A stretch of 64,000 bases of DNA from Lachnospiraceae bacterium (GTDB lineage: Bacteria > Bacillota > Clostridia > Lachnospirales > Lachnospiraceae): contig CAAGSD010000053.1 of the NCBI GenBank assembly GCA_900772845.1, positions 5,389 to 69,388 on the forward strand, read 5' to 3'. Under the pieces are notes generated by a model. That model had not been told where the DNA came from. It ran no database searches and was given only the letters and a program-made list of their open reading frames with translations. The number at the start of each line of letters is the position of its first letter. Position 1 is the stretch's first letter. Made by a program: the position numbers and the translations under genes. This document shows, in pieces, positions 1-8,183 of the stretch.

Positions 1-1331
1 TCATAGGAAAACTGATTTTTATAGCGGAAGTTCTGGATCTTTAAATAGCTTCTGGCATGCTCCACCTCTTTTTCAATGGTGATCAGTTCGTGTCCCTTAC
101 TGATACTGATGCGGAACAGCTTCGCCAGTGCATTGACCATCTCCACGGCATCCTGACACCGTTCTTCCTCACAGAGCCACCCTATGGCATCCAGCGTATT
201 ATACAAAAAGTGAGGATTGATCTGGGCCTGCAAAGCCTTCAGTTCTGTTTTTCGCAGAGAAATTTCCTCCTGCCGCACCTGATTCATCAGCTTCTGGATT
301 TTCCTCACCATATGCTCATAGGACTGGGACAGTGCCTCGATCTCCGTAGTGCCTTCCACCGGCTGATAGACATATCCAGCCGCATCCTTCTCGAACTCTT
401 CCATCGCCCGGATCAGGCGCTGGACCGGGTTGGTCACCAGTCTGGATACCAGAACACTGACTACCATGGTCGTCAGCAGAATGATCGTCAACATGACACA
501 GATGTTTCCCACCAGTTCCATCTCCTTGGCCGTCACCAGTTCACTGATATAACTGACCCCCACCACTTTCCAGTTACAGTTATCCAGCGCCCGGACACTA
601 CAGATCAATTCTTCGGTCTCAAAGGAACCGTTGTGGCTCAGATCCAGTCCCTCCGTGTCTTCCGTCTTAAGTCCCGAATACAGCAGCTGTTGTTGGGGAT
701 GATAGATGATCTCTCCGCTGCTGTCCGTGATAAAGCAGTAGCCATGCTGTCCGATTCCCACGTTGTCTACATAATCCGATATTTTAGAGAAACGGATATC
801 AATGACTACCCGCAGCTTCTGTCCATCTGCCCCGGGAATCTCCTGTAACACCGATACCACCCAGGGATAATAATCCTGCAGCAGAGATTCCACATGGGGC
901 TCCGACAGATAGAGTACCCCGGGGGCGTAGGAATCCAGTTCGATGTAGGACAGATCCTTCAGATAATGTTCCTTCAGGGTATGCGTTCCCGTATGAGAAT
1001 CCACCAGTTTCCCCCACTCATCATAGATATAGACTGCTACCAGATCCGACCGGACACCGCAAAGGGTCTCCAGTGTCTGCCCGGTATTTCCGCTGTTCTT
1101 TGTCAGATCCTTCTCGATCAGACTCATGATCTCCTGCATATCTCCGATGTAGTTTGAAATAGTATTGGAAGCCTGGGTCACCGCCTGCTCACTGCTTGTC
1201 TGTGCCGCCTGCTTCATGCTTCCCACATAAAGAGAAAAAAAGTAAAATGTCGACCACAGCAGAAACAGGGTGACCAGTCCCACCACTAATGTCGTAATGA
1301 TAAAAGATAGGGATTTCTTTCGCTTCTTCAT
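1..1331 (-). CDS. Sensor histidine kinase, YesM/LytS-type (partial, C-terminus off the left edge)
   Basis: About 443 residues are visible from an ATG at 1331-1329. This start follows the preceding response-regulator stop by 3 bases and has AGGAG inside the end of that gene. An N-terminal membrane segment (about residues 9-36) is followed by an extracytoplasmic sensing region, a second membrane segment (about 270-295), a HAMP-like linker and the start of a HisKA_7TM/His_kinase domain. The family motif QINPHFLYNTL carries the phospho-acceptor His at about residue 374. The ATP-binding domain lies beyond the window. It pairs with the adjacent YesN-type regulator; such pairs usually sense extracellular sugars or oligosaccharides in Bacillota, but the ligand cannot be read from sequence. 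Confidence 0.93.
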   Translation of the reverse strand, partial: MKKRKKSLSFIITTLVVGLVTLFLLWSTFYFFSLYVGSMKQAAQTSSEQAVTQASNTISNYIGDMQEIMSLIEKDLTKNSGNTGQTLETLCGVRSDLVAVYIYDEWGKLVDSHTGTHTLKEHYLKDLSYIELDSYAPGVLYLSEPHVESLLQDYYPWVVSVLQEIPGADGQKLRVVIDIRFSKISDYVDNVGIGQHGYCFITDSSGEIIYHPQQQLLYSGLKTEDTEGLDLSHNGSFETEELICSVRALDNCNWKVVGVSYISELVTAKEMELVGNICVMLTIILLTTMVVSVLVSRLVTNPVQRLIRAMEEFEKDAAGYVYQPVEGTTEIEALSQSYEHMVRKIQKLMNQVRQEEISLRKTELKALQAQINPHFLYNTLDAIGWLCEEERCQDAVEMVNALAKLFRISISKGHELITIEKEVEHARSYLKIQNFRYKNQFSY

Positions 1332-1334
1332 ATC

Positions 1335-2894
1335 TTATTCTTTCTCCTGTCGCATGGCATTCGGAGATACTCCACAATATTTTTTAAAGCAATAGCTGAA
1401 ATAATGCTGATCACTGTAACCGCAGCGCTCTGCGATCTCACGCATCTTCATGGAGCTGCCCAGTACCAGTTCCCTTGCCGTTTCGATCCTTTTTTTCGTC
1501 AACAGATCCACGAAGCTTGCCCCCGTCTCCTTTTTGATCAGGGCACTGAGATAATTAGGGCTCACATGAATGCTGTTGCTGACACCTACCAGAGACAGGG
1601 ACGGATCCCCATATTCTTTGTCGATAATCTGTATAGCTTTTTCACACAGGATCTGGCTGCTCTTTTTCTTGCCCGCATTGACCAGCTCCCATACTTCCAG
1701 ACATAGTGCCGTAAAGCGGTCTCTGGACTCCCGCACCGGGCCTTCCAGCATGGCAAAGCGCTGGAACAGATTGGAATCCTCAGTCACAGTGTAGGCAATG
1801 CGGATCAGTGCCGAGGACATCCGGAAGATCAGGAATTTACATTTCAGTGCAGCATCCTGCTGCACCTCCAGTCTGACAAATACATCTTTCAGATAGTTTT
1901 CCAGTTCCTCTCTGGATCCGCCTCGGATCAGATTTTCCATCTGGGTGACACATTCCGCTGCCAGCTCCATATCCATGATGTTGTCCCGCTCTTCATCTGC
2001 AATATAATGAATGCTACTCTCTCCCGGGGTGCAATATCCCAATGCACTCATAGCTCCTCTGTAGGCCTCGTGGCATTCTCCCAGATGTTCTCTGATACGG
2101 CTGACACCGATATGACAATGCATTTTCAGAATACGTTCCGTACTCTGTACCAACTCTCCAACGGCAATATGCAGATACCGGTCGAAGGTCGACGTGGTGG
2201 CTGCCAGCACTGCAATGATCCTGCCATCCATGGCAAAAGAATAATGCTTCATATATTTTTGTAGGATCATATCTACGGAATGTACCAGTTCCGGTCTCGT
2301 GCGGTTCTTCCCGTCGGCATCCTCCACCGTGATGGCCAGCGCCGCATACTGAAAGGCATTATTACGATCCTTCACAAAGCCACTGCTAACCGCCTGTTCC
2401 TGTAAAAATTCCTCCCGGTCCTCCCCCACAAAGCTGGCATAATCATCCAGCAAAAGAGGCAGGAAAAACTGCTGCAGATCCGGATTATCATGTTTTCTGG
2501 CATCAAATTCCGCAAAAATCCCGTCGATCTTAAGCTTGATCTTCTTCAGTTCCTCCGTCAGTTCCGTCATAGTAATAGGTTTCAGCATATAACTGATGAT
2601 ATTGTACTGGATGGCCTGCTGGGCATAAGAAAATTCATCGAAGCCGCTTAAAAAGGCAATCTGTGTGGTCGGCCGTACTTCTCTGACCTGTCTTGCCAGC
2701 TCGATTCCGGAGACAAAGGGCATCCGGATATCCGTCAGCAGCAGATCCGGTTCCATCCGCTCCACCAGTTCCAGAGCTTCGATGCCATTCTCCGCTTCCC
2801 CCACGACCTGAAAGCCAATACTCTCCCAGTCGATCTTCCTTATGATTGCTCTGCGCAATTCTTCTTCATCATCTGCCACTACGATTGTATACAT
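1335..2894 (-). CDS. Response regulator with AraC-type DNA-binding domain (YesN-like)
   Basis: This 519-residue protein has an N-terminal receiver domain with acidic residues D8, D9 and phospho-acceptor D55 (motif LLTDIRMP), and a conserved Lys in MLKPIT near residue 107. The middle is poorly conserved. The last 100 residues form an AraC/XylS helix-turn-helix pair ending in the typical FxxxFKKxxGxxPxxxR-like signature. A good ribosome binding site (GAGGAG, 5 bases) precedes the ATG. It lies 22 bases downstream of the helicase and 3 bases upstream of the kinase, so the three may be co-transcribed. It probably regulates a carbohydrate uptake or degradation system located outside the window. Confidence 0.93.
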   Translation of the reverse strand: MYTIVVADDEEELRRAIIRKIDWESIGFQVVGEAENGIEALELVERMEPDLLLTDIRMPFVSGIELARQVREVRPTTQIAFLSGFDEFSYAQQAIQYNIISYMLKPITMTELTEELKKIKLKIDGIFAEFDARKHDNPDLQQFFLPLLLDDYASFVGEDREEFLQEQAVSSGFVKDRNNAFQYAALAITVEDADGKNRTRPELVHSVDMILQKYMKHYSFAMDGRIIAVLAATTSTFDRYLHIAVGELVQSTERILKMHCHIGVSRIREHLGECHEAYRGAMSALGYCTPGESSIHYIADEERDNIMDMELAAECVTQMENLIRGGSREELENYLKDVFVRLEVQQDAALKCKFLIFRMSSALIRIAYTVTEDSNLFQRFAMLEGPVRESRDRFTALCLEVWELVNAGKKKSSQILCEKAIQIIDKEYGDPSLSLVGVSNSIHVSPNYLSALIKKETGASFVDLLTKKRIETARELVLGSSMKMREIAERCGYSDQHYFSYCFKKYCGVSPNAMRQEKE

Positions 2895-2916
2895 AGTTGC
2901 TCCTCTCTGGTATGTA

Positions 2917-5043
2917 TTATTTTAAGGTAAGTATTTTCCCTGAAAACGCAACGGGAAGTGATATTTTTCTGGTACTGTTTTCGCCTGCAAACAGGATCTG
3001 GGCAATGCCGTCAGCGGATACGGACACGATCCTGCCGGTTCCATATTTCTGATGCTGCACTTCCCGTCCTGGCTCACAGGCTGCGATGCAGGCCTCCACT
3101 TCCCGGGGCGGCAGCTTCTGCATCTTTTTGTCCGGTGTTTTTAACAGAGAGATGCGGCTGTCCTTGCCGGTCCTTCTTACGGTGTTCACTGTTTTCGGGG
3201 TATCAAATAATTCTCTGGAAAAAGCAGAGGTCAGATTGGAGCCAAAAGTAAACACATACAGCTGTTCCTTTGCCCTTGTCATTCCCACATAATAAAGCCG
3301 CCTCTCTTCCTCATAGGCATTTACCTCCGGAGAATCCGGTGCACAGCCCCTTGGTGGAATCTGGGATGGGATCACCCCTGCCATCATATCTGCCAGATAC
3401 ACTCTGTTGTATTCCAGTCCCTTGCTGGAATGGATCGTGGACAGGATAAAGCTGCTCTTCGGATCTCCACAGCCCTCTCTGATCATTTCCTGCAATTTCT
3501 GCAATCTAGCGGGAAAATCAAACAGGCTGTTCTCCTGATCTCCCAGAGCCTTTAGGATCTCCGCCTTGCCGTTGTCCATCCCATGGGTATCCATGAATTC
3601 CTGATATCCCATATAATTCAGGATCCGGTAAATGGCTTTTCCCGCCGGCTCATAGCGCATATTTTCCAGATGGGTGGCCAGGGCCCTGCATTGCCTTCTG
3701 GTATAAACAGACACCCCGTCCATCTCTGCCACCGTATCTAACAATGTCAGTCGTCTGGTATTGACATCCACCGCTTCCATGGCCGCTTTTTTGCTGATAC
3801 CGGCACCCATTTTATAATAGATCCGAAGGAACGTCTCTCCATCCCAGGGATCCAGGGATAATTGAATAAAATCGCAGATATCGTTGACTACCGGATGGGA
3901 AAAGAAAGTCATATCCGAACTTTTCACCCGGTAGGATAATCCTTTTCGTTCCAACAGGTCTATGATAGGGAGTGCACTTTCGTTATTCCGGTACAATACC
4001 GCTGTCTCCTGGTCACAATCCTGAGCCACCTTCAGCAGATAATTGTACTGTCCCTGTCTGGACACCGCCTTGATCTCCGTGACGCATCCTCCAGCTTCTC
4101 TGGCTGCGGTCATCTTCTTCGGATGTCTGTTCTTATTCCGCTGGATCAGGGTATCTGCCGCACGGACGATCTCCTGTCTGCTGCGGTAGTTGGTCTCCAT
4201 GAGAAGGATCCCCGCTCCCGGGTGTCTGTCCTCAAAAGAGACAAGCGCCTGTGGGTAAGCCGCCCGGAAACCGTAGATACTCTGATCTTCATCTCCCACC
4301 ATAAACAGATTCCGGCTCTGCGCTGCCAGCAGATCGATCATATCATGCTGTATTTTCGAAGTATCCTGTGCTTCATCCACACAGAAATACCGATACTTTT
4401 CTCTAAAATACGCCAGCACCTCAGGATACTGTTCCAGAATCCGCAGGGCATAGATCATCTGATCATCGTAGTCGATCATCTGCATCTGCCTGAGTTTCGC
4501 ATTATAGGTACGGAAAATCTCCGGGAATTTCTCCACATCCGTGTCCATATCCCGGATTTCTTCCGGTGTCAGCCGCATATTTTTTGCATAGGTGATATCC
4601 AGCTGGGTCTCTTTAATGTCATTCTCTGTGGCATATTTTCCTGTTATTTCCAGAAAAGACTGCTTGATCGCAGTAGATGCTTCTTTGTCCGCTATCTGAA
4701 ACGGTGTCTTGCCTGTCCGATAAGCAAAATATTGCAATACCTTCTGAGAAATGCCATTAATGGTGCGGAACTCCAGACGTTCGGCATCTGTTTCTCCGAA
4801 TATTCCCGCAAAACGTCTGCGCATGTCTCCGGTAGCTGCCACAGTATAGGTTACTGTGAGAATCTCCTCAGGCCGGATTCCCAGACAATAGATCATATAC
4901 CCCAGCCTGCTGACCAGCACTGTAGTTTTGCCGCTGCCCGGAACTGCCAAAAGCAATACCGGGCCTTCCGTGGCCTGTACTGCCTGCATTTGCTGCTCAT
5001 TTAACCGTATCTGATAGTTCTGTACGAATTCCGTAAAATTCAA
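2917..5043 (-). CDS. UvrD/PcrA-like superfamily 1 ATP-dependent DNA helicase
   Basis: 708 residues with the full set of UvrD-type helicase motifs: Walker A AVPGSGKTT (about 33-41), Walker B DEAQDTS, motif III GDEDQSIYGFR, NYRS, motif V TIHSSKGLEY and motif VI RRLYYVGMTRAK. A C-terminal segment (GREVQHQKYGTGRIV, about 650-700) resembles the small Tudor-like domain at the end of PcrA/UvrD. It probably unwinds DNA during repair or clears recombination intermediates. The predicted start is a TTG at 5043 with a weak ribosome binding site; the nearby ATG is out of frame. It is shorter than canonical PcrA (about 740), so it may be a paralogue and no gene symbol is given. Confidence 0.9.
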   Translation of the reverse strand: MNFTEFVQNYQIRLNEQQMQAVQATEGPVLLLAVPGSGKTTVLVSRLGYMIYCLGIRPEEILTVTYTVAATGDMRRRFAGIFGETDAERLEFRTINGISQKVLQYFAYRTGKTPFQIADKEASTAIKQSFLEITGKYATENDIKETQLDITYAKNMRLTPEEIRDMDTDVEKFPEIFRTYNAKLRQMQMIDYDDQMIYALRILEQYPEVLAYFREKYRYFCVDEAQDTSKIQHDMIDLLAAQSRNLFMVGDEDQSIYGFRAAYPQALVSFEDRHPGAGILLMETNYRSRQEIVRAADTLIQRNKNRHPKKMTAAREAGGCVTEIKAVSRQGQYNYLLKVAQDCDQETAVLYRNNESALPIIDLLERKGLSYRVKSSDMTFFSHPVVNDICDFIQLSLDPWDGETFLRIYYKMGAGISKKAAMEAVDVNTRRLTLLDTVAEMDGVSVYTRRQCRALATHLENMRYEPAGKAIYRILNYMGYQEFMDTHGMDNGKAEILKALGDQENSLFDFPARLQKLQEMIREGCGDPKSSFILSTIHSSKGLEYNRVYLADMMAGVIPSQIPPRGCAPDSPEVNAYEEERRLYYVGMTRAKEQLYVFTFGSNLTSAFSRELFDTPKTVNTVRRTGKDSRISLLKTPDKKMQKLPPREVEACIAACEPGREVQHQKYGTGRIVSVSADGIAQILFAGENSTRKISLPVAFSGKILTLK

Positions 5044-5135
5044 TGCATTGTCCCACTTTCCGCCTCTGGCACAACTATCAGTGCACCGTTCAGCACAGCT
5101 TCTGGATGAACATCTTTCTCATCATATATATCAGT

Positions 5136-5164
5136 ATTTTACCATGATGCATGTCGGACAGCAA
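5136..5164 (-). promoter_or_regulatory. Candidate sigma-A promoter for the helicase gene
   Basis: On the minus strand a TTGCTG -35 (5164-5159) and TAAAAT -10 (5141-5136) are separated by 17 bases, about 90 bases upstream of the TTG start. It lies just after the tsf terminator, so the helicase/YesN/YesM group would be an independent unit. This is a visual match only. Confidence 0.5.
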
Positions 5165-5189
5165 CCCTGCGGCTCCGGTAATTTCCCAT

Positions 5190-5223
5190 AAAAACAGGAC
5201 ATACACCATGTAAGTGTATGTCC
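5190..5223 (-). terminator. Rho-independent terminator after tsf
   Basis: A perfect 10-base inverted repeat, GGACATACAC (5197-5206) and GTGTATGTCC (5214-5223), has a 7-base loop. On the minus strand it is followed by TGTTTTT. It lies about 40 bases past the tsf stop codon, so it ends the rpsB-tsf unit. Confidence 0.85.
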
Positions 5224-5261
5224 CGTCTATGATTCTTATATACATGGATTCACCGGAAAAA

Positions 5262-6362
5262 TTAGTTACCCATCTGTGCTGCAACTTCTGCTGCAAAGTC
5301 TTCGTTCTTCTTTTCCATGCCTTCGCCAACTTCAAAACGAACAACCTTAGCGATGGTCAGAGCCTTATTAACGCTCTCCAGATACTTAGCTACGGTCTGC
5401 TTGCCATCCTCAGCTTTAACGTAAGTCTGATCCAACAGGCAGATTTCCTTCAGCTGCTTGGATACACGGCCGTCTGCCAGACCCTTGAAGATCTTGTCAG
5501 ATACGATAGCATCCTTGTCAGCCATAGCCAGCTCAGCCAGAGCTGTTGCAGCTTCTTTGGACAGGAAGTTGAACAGGTAGTTCATATTGCTCTTCTTCTC
5601 TTCGTAGATAGCCTTGTCCTCATCGCTCCATGCGGAACTGTTCATAGCCTTGTCGATCAGCTTGTTCAGGATGGGCTTGGGCAGAGATGCAGGATCATTC
5701 AGTGCTGCGTCAACAGTGATCTCCTGTAACTTAGCCAGCTCTTCTGCGGAAATATCATTTCTGCTGATGTAGGTAGGATTCATAGCTGCTACCTGCATAG
5801 CGATGTTGGTCAGTGCTTCTCTTGCTGCCTCATCGGATGCACCGTTAGCTGCAACGATAACACCGATACGTCCGCCACCGTGGATGTAGGATACTGCTAC
5901 ATCTCCGGATACTTTCTCGAAACGACGGATGGACAGCTTCTCACCGATGGTAGCAGTCTTCTCTACCAGAGCATCCTTAACGGTTGCGCCTTCGAAAGGA
6001 GCAGCCAACAGTGCTTCGATATCTTCGCCATCCTTGCCACCCTGTAAATCGGATGCCAGAGCAGCTGCATTAACAGCCTCTACAAAAGAGGTAAAGGTCT
6101 CGTTCTTTGCAACGAAGTCGGTCTCGGAATTTACTTCGATGACACAAGCGGTTTTGCCGTCTGCGGAGATTGCTGCACGAGCAACACCTTCTGCTGCGAT
6201 ACGGCTTGCCTTCTTCTCAGCCTTAGCCTGTCCGTTCTTTCTCAGGAACTCAACAGCTGCGTCCATATCTCCATTGGTCTCGTTCAGAGCCTTCTTACAA
6301 TCCATCATACCAGCGCCGGTCATTTCACGGAGCTCTTTTACCATAGATGCGGTAATTGCCAT
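5262..6362 (-). CDS. tsf: Translation elongation factor Ts, with an internal insertion
   Basis: EF-Ts regenerates EF-Tu-GTP by displacing GDP. The N-terminus MAITASMVKELREMTGAG is the UBA-like start of the family. TDFVAKNE (about residues 80-87) is the core EF-Tu contact and the C-terminus carries KQLKEICLLDQ and FEVGEG motifs. At 366 residues it is about 60 longer than most Bacillota EF-Ts (about 295-310). The excess is an insertion at about residues 224-288, before the KEICLLDQ motif. A clear GAGAGGA ribosome binding site precedes the ATG. It follows rpsB in the usual order, but the gap of 244 bases holds a repeat element and a terminator-like hairpin. Confidence 0.97.
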   Translation of the reverse strand: MAITASMVKELREMTGAGMMDCKKALNETNGDMDAAVEFLRKNGQAKAEKKASRIAAEGVARAAISADGKTACVIEVNSETDFVAKNETFTSFVEAVNAAALASDLQGGKDGEDIEALLAAPFEGATVKDALVEKTATIGEKLSIRRFEKVSGDVAVSYIHGGGRIGVIVAANGASDEAAREALTNIAMQVAAMNPTYISRNDISAEELAKLQEITVDAALNDPASLPKPILNKLIDKAMNSSAWSDEDKAIYEEKKSNMNYLFNFLSKEAATALAELAMADKDAIVSDKIFKGLADGRVSKQLKEICLLDQTYVKAEDGKQTVAKYLESVNKALTIAKVVRFEVGEGMEKKNEDFAAEVAAQMGN

Positions 6363-6397
6363 TTTTTTATCCTCTCTTCTTAATTAATATATTATCC

Positions 6398-6439
6398 TTA
6401 AAAACCCAGACCGTAATGACAGGCATCGCAATCTGGGTT
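6398..6439 (-). terminator. Terminator-like hairpin (possible attenuator) between rpsB and tsf
   Basis: AACCCAGA and TCTGGGTT (plus-strand 6403-6410 and 6432-6439) form an 8-base stem around a 21-base loop. On the minus strand the second arm runs into TTTTTAAGG. This is the shape of an intrinsic terminator placed about 35 bases before the tsf start. It could lower tsf expression relative to rpsB. No anti-terminator was worked out. Confidence 0.5.
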
Positions 6440-6452
6440 CCTATATCGTAGT

Positions 6453-6599
6453 ACTATTCAGAGCCCATTTCGCAAAACCGCATCTTTGATGCTTTCTTTT
6501 TGCTCAATGAGGCTACTTCGCCAAAGAAACATTGACGAATGTTCTTACGAATGCAAGCATTCGACGAACATCTGTCAATATTTCATGGCTCTGAATAGG
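6453..6599. repeat. Palindromic repeat element, copy 1 (MITE-like)
   Basis: The element is bounded by a perfect 12-base terminal inverted repeat, CTATTCAGAGCC (6454-6465) and its complement (6587-6598). Inside is a long imperfect palindrome (6532-6578) centred on GAATGCAAGCATTC. A 27-base stretch (6542-6568) is identical to positions 63785-63811 in copy 2. A second hairpin (GCAAAA...GCATC/GATGC...TTTTGC on the minus strand) is present only here. It has no coding capacity. It sits in the intergenic gap of the rpsB-tsf operon. Confidence 0.8.
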
Positions 6600-6606
6600 T
6601 TACAAA

Positions 6607-7362
6607 TTATTCAGCGTCAGCTGCAACTTCTTCGATATCCTCTGCTTCGGTAGCTACATCAGCATCGCTGTATACAGCTTCGCCCTGCTTTGCTTCGATC
6701 ACAGCGTCAGCCATCTTGGAAACGATCAGCTTAACGGCTCTGATAGCATCATCGTTACCGGGGATGATGTAATCCAGCTCTTCGGGATCGCAGTTGGTAT
6801 CACCGATACCGATCAGGGTAATGCCCAGTGCATGAGCTTCCTGTACGCAGATTCTCTCCTTCTTGGGATCTACAACAAAGATTGCATCGGGAACTCTGGT
6901 CATGTTCTTGATACCGCCCAGATTCTTCTCCAGCTTCTCCCATTCTTTCTTTAACTGAATAACTTCCTTCTTAGGCAGTACATCGAAAGTACCGTCCTGA
7001 GACATGGTCTCGATCGCATGCAGTCTTGCGATACGGGACTGGATGGTTCTGAAGTTGGTCAGCATACCACCTAACCATCTCTCGTTTACATAGTACATAC
7101 CACAACGCTCTGCTTCAACCTTTACAGCGTCCTGAGCCTGCTTCTTGGTACCAACGAACAGAATGGTGCCGCCCTGTGCAGCGATCTCGGATACTGCCTT
7201 GTAAGCTTCGTCAACCTTAACAACGGACTTCTGCAGATCGATGATGTGGATACCGTTTCTCTCGGTGAAGATGTAAGGAGCCATCTTAGGGTTCCATCTT
7301 CTGGTCTGATGTCCAAAATGAACACCTGCTTCAAGTAACTGTTTCATAGAAATAACGCTCAT
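6607..7362 (-). CDS. rpsB: 30S ribosomal protein S2
   Basis: 251 residues starting [19 protein letters not shown], with the S2 signatures [32 protein letters not shown] and [10 protein letters not shown]2 is one of the last proteins added to the small subunit and is needed for S1 binding. The C-terminus ends in an acidic tail of about 20 residues ([11 protein letters not shown]), common in clostridial S2. A strong GGAGGT ribosome binding site lies 6-7 bases before the ATG. It has its own near-consensus promoter and a leader of about 140 bases. It is followed by tsf. Confidence 0.98.
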   Translation of the reverse strand: MSVISMKQLLEAGVHFGHQTRRWNPKMAPYIFTERNGIHIIDLQKSVVKVDEAYKAVSEIAAQGGTILFVGTKKQAQDAVKVEAERCGMYYVNERWLGGMLTNFRTIQSRIARLHAIETMSQDGTFDVLPKKEVIQLKKEWEKLEKNLGGIKNMTRVPDAIFVVDPKKERICVQEAHALGITLIGIGDTNCDPEELDYIIPGNDDAIRAVKLIVSKMADAVIEAKQGEAVYSDADVATEAEDIEEVAADAE

Positions 7363-7502
7363 GTTTTTACCTCCATTTGGTTAAAATCTTCCGCTTTTCT
7401 TTTCTGCCGGGACGCGTTAAGAACCCGGTTAGCTCTGACGAAGACTTCTGCTTTTTGCAGGAGCACCATCGCCAAATCGAAAGGCGTGTTTTTTGTCACA
7501 AC
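7363..7502 (-). other. rpsB 5' leader RNA region
   Basis: About 140 bases separate the predicted transcription start from the rpsB ATG. The leader contains a short hairpin, CTGCAAAAAGCAG, and a GCC/GGC-rich stem near its 5' end. S2 synthesis is autoregulated through its leader in some bacteria. The sequence here does not match a class I recognise, so regulation is only a possibility. Confidence 0.3.
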
Positions 7503-7508
7503 AGTGCG

Positions 7509-7537
7509 ATTATAACATAGGAAAACCCCTATGACAA
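7509..7537 (-). promoter_or_regulatory. Sigma-A promoter for rpsB-tsf
   Basis: On the minus strand TTGTCA (7537-7532), a 17-base spacer and a consensus TATAAT (7514-7509). The -35 hexamer and spacer lie inside the hairpin that ends the flagellar operon, so terminator and promoter share the same bases. Confidence 0.85.
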
Positions 7538-7545
7538 GGGGTTTT
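7522..7545. terminator. Terminator hairpin at the end of the fla/che operon
   Basis: AAAACCCC (7522-7529) and GGGGTTTT (7538-7545) form an 8-base stem with an 8-base loop. It starts directly at the stop codon of the MltG-like gene. The arm ends in TTTT in the minus direction and TTTTT in the plus direction, so it could work both ways. It overlaps the rpsB -35 box. Confidence 0.7.
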
Positions 7546-8150
7546 TACTGTTTTCCTGTGATTATTTTTGCAATTTCTTCTTCGGAAGTCCCGGGCACAA
7601 TCTCATAAGTGCCGGGATTGATACTGCGGCTGTAGCCGTTATTACATAAGTAGTTGTCGAATGCTTTCGCATTTTCCACCAGTCCGGCCTCATACAGCCG
7701 TCTGCTGACGCTGCCGGAGTCATCACCTCTGTTGATCGTTATCCCTGCTGTCTGCGTCTGCTCCGGTACTTTCGTCGCCTCCGGTTCCGGAGTGGCTTCC
7801 GGGGTTACCGTTGTCTCCGGCTCATTTGTGACCTCCGGGGTTACCGTTACCTCAGGCTCCGTATTCGTTTCCAGTGTCTGTGTCTCTTCCGGCTCCGTGG
7901 CTGCTTCCGGTGAATTTTGCGTCTGTGTCTCCTGCGGTGTACTTTCCGTGGGCTGCATTGCACCATTCTGCAGTGCCGCCAGTGTCAATTCACTGCTGTC
8001 CACCATTCCAAGTTCTGCTGCACGCTCTCTGATCTGATCGTCCGTCATGGTCTGTGCCTGTTCCTGTCGGCTGGAAAAGCTGATTCCCAGGATCAACGCT
8101 GTAACGATCATGCCAATTCCAAGTCCGCGCAGATAATATTTTAATTTCAT
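7545..8150 (-). CDS. Membrane-anchored YceG/MltG-like protein lacking the lytic domain
   Basis: 201 residues. One membrane helix (about 7-26) is followed by a short charged region, then a low-complexity linker rich in Thr, Pro and Glu (about 60-135). The C-terminal domain of about 65 residues has the pattern INRGDDSGSVSRRLYEAGLV...NPGTYEI...SEEEIAKIITGK. That pattern resembles the LysM-like N-terminal subdomain of the endolytic transglycosylase MltG. The catalytic MltG domain (E-x-x-Q region) is absent, so it cannot be a normal lytic enzyme. It may bind peptidoglycan. It is the last gene of the flagellar transcription unit, 33 bases after the SwrB-like gene, which suggests a link with flagellum passage through the wall. 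Confidence 0.7.
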   Translation of the reverse strand: MKLKYYLRGLGIGMIVTALILGISFSSRQEQAQTMTDDQIRERAAELGMVDSSELTLAALQNGAMQPTESTPQETQTQNSPEAATEPEETQTLETNTEPEVTVTPEVTNEPETTVTPEATPEPEATKVPEQTQTAGITINRGDDSGSVSRRLYEAGLVENAKAFDNYLCNNGYSRSINPGTYEIVPGTSEEEIAKIITGKQ

Positions 8151-8183
8151 CCTTATCTCCGTCCTTAATTCCTACGATTATCA

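Noticed and set aside
7654..8037. Plus-strand Ser/Val/Gly-rich frame of 127 codons
   Set aside because: It is the antisense reading of the Thr/Pro/Glu linker of the MltG-like gene.
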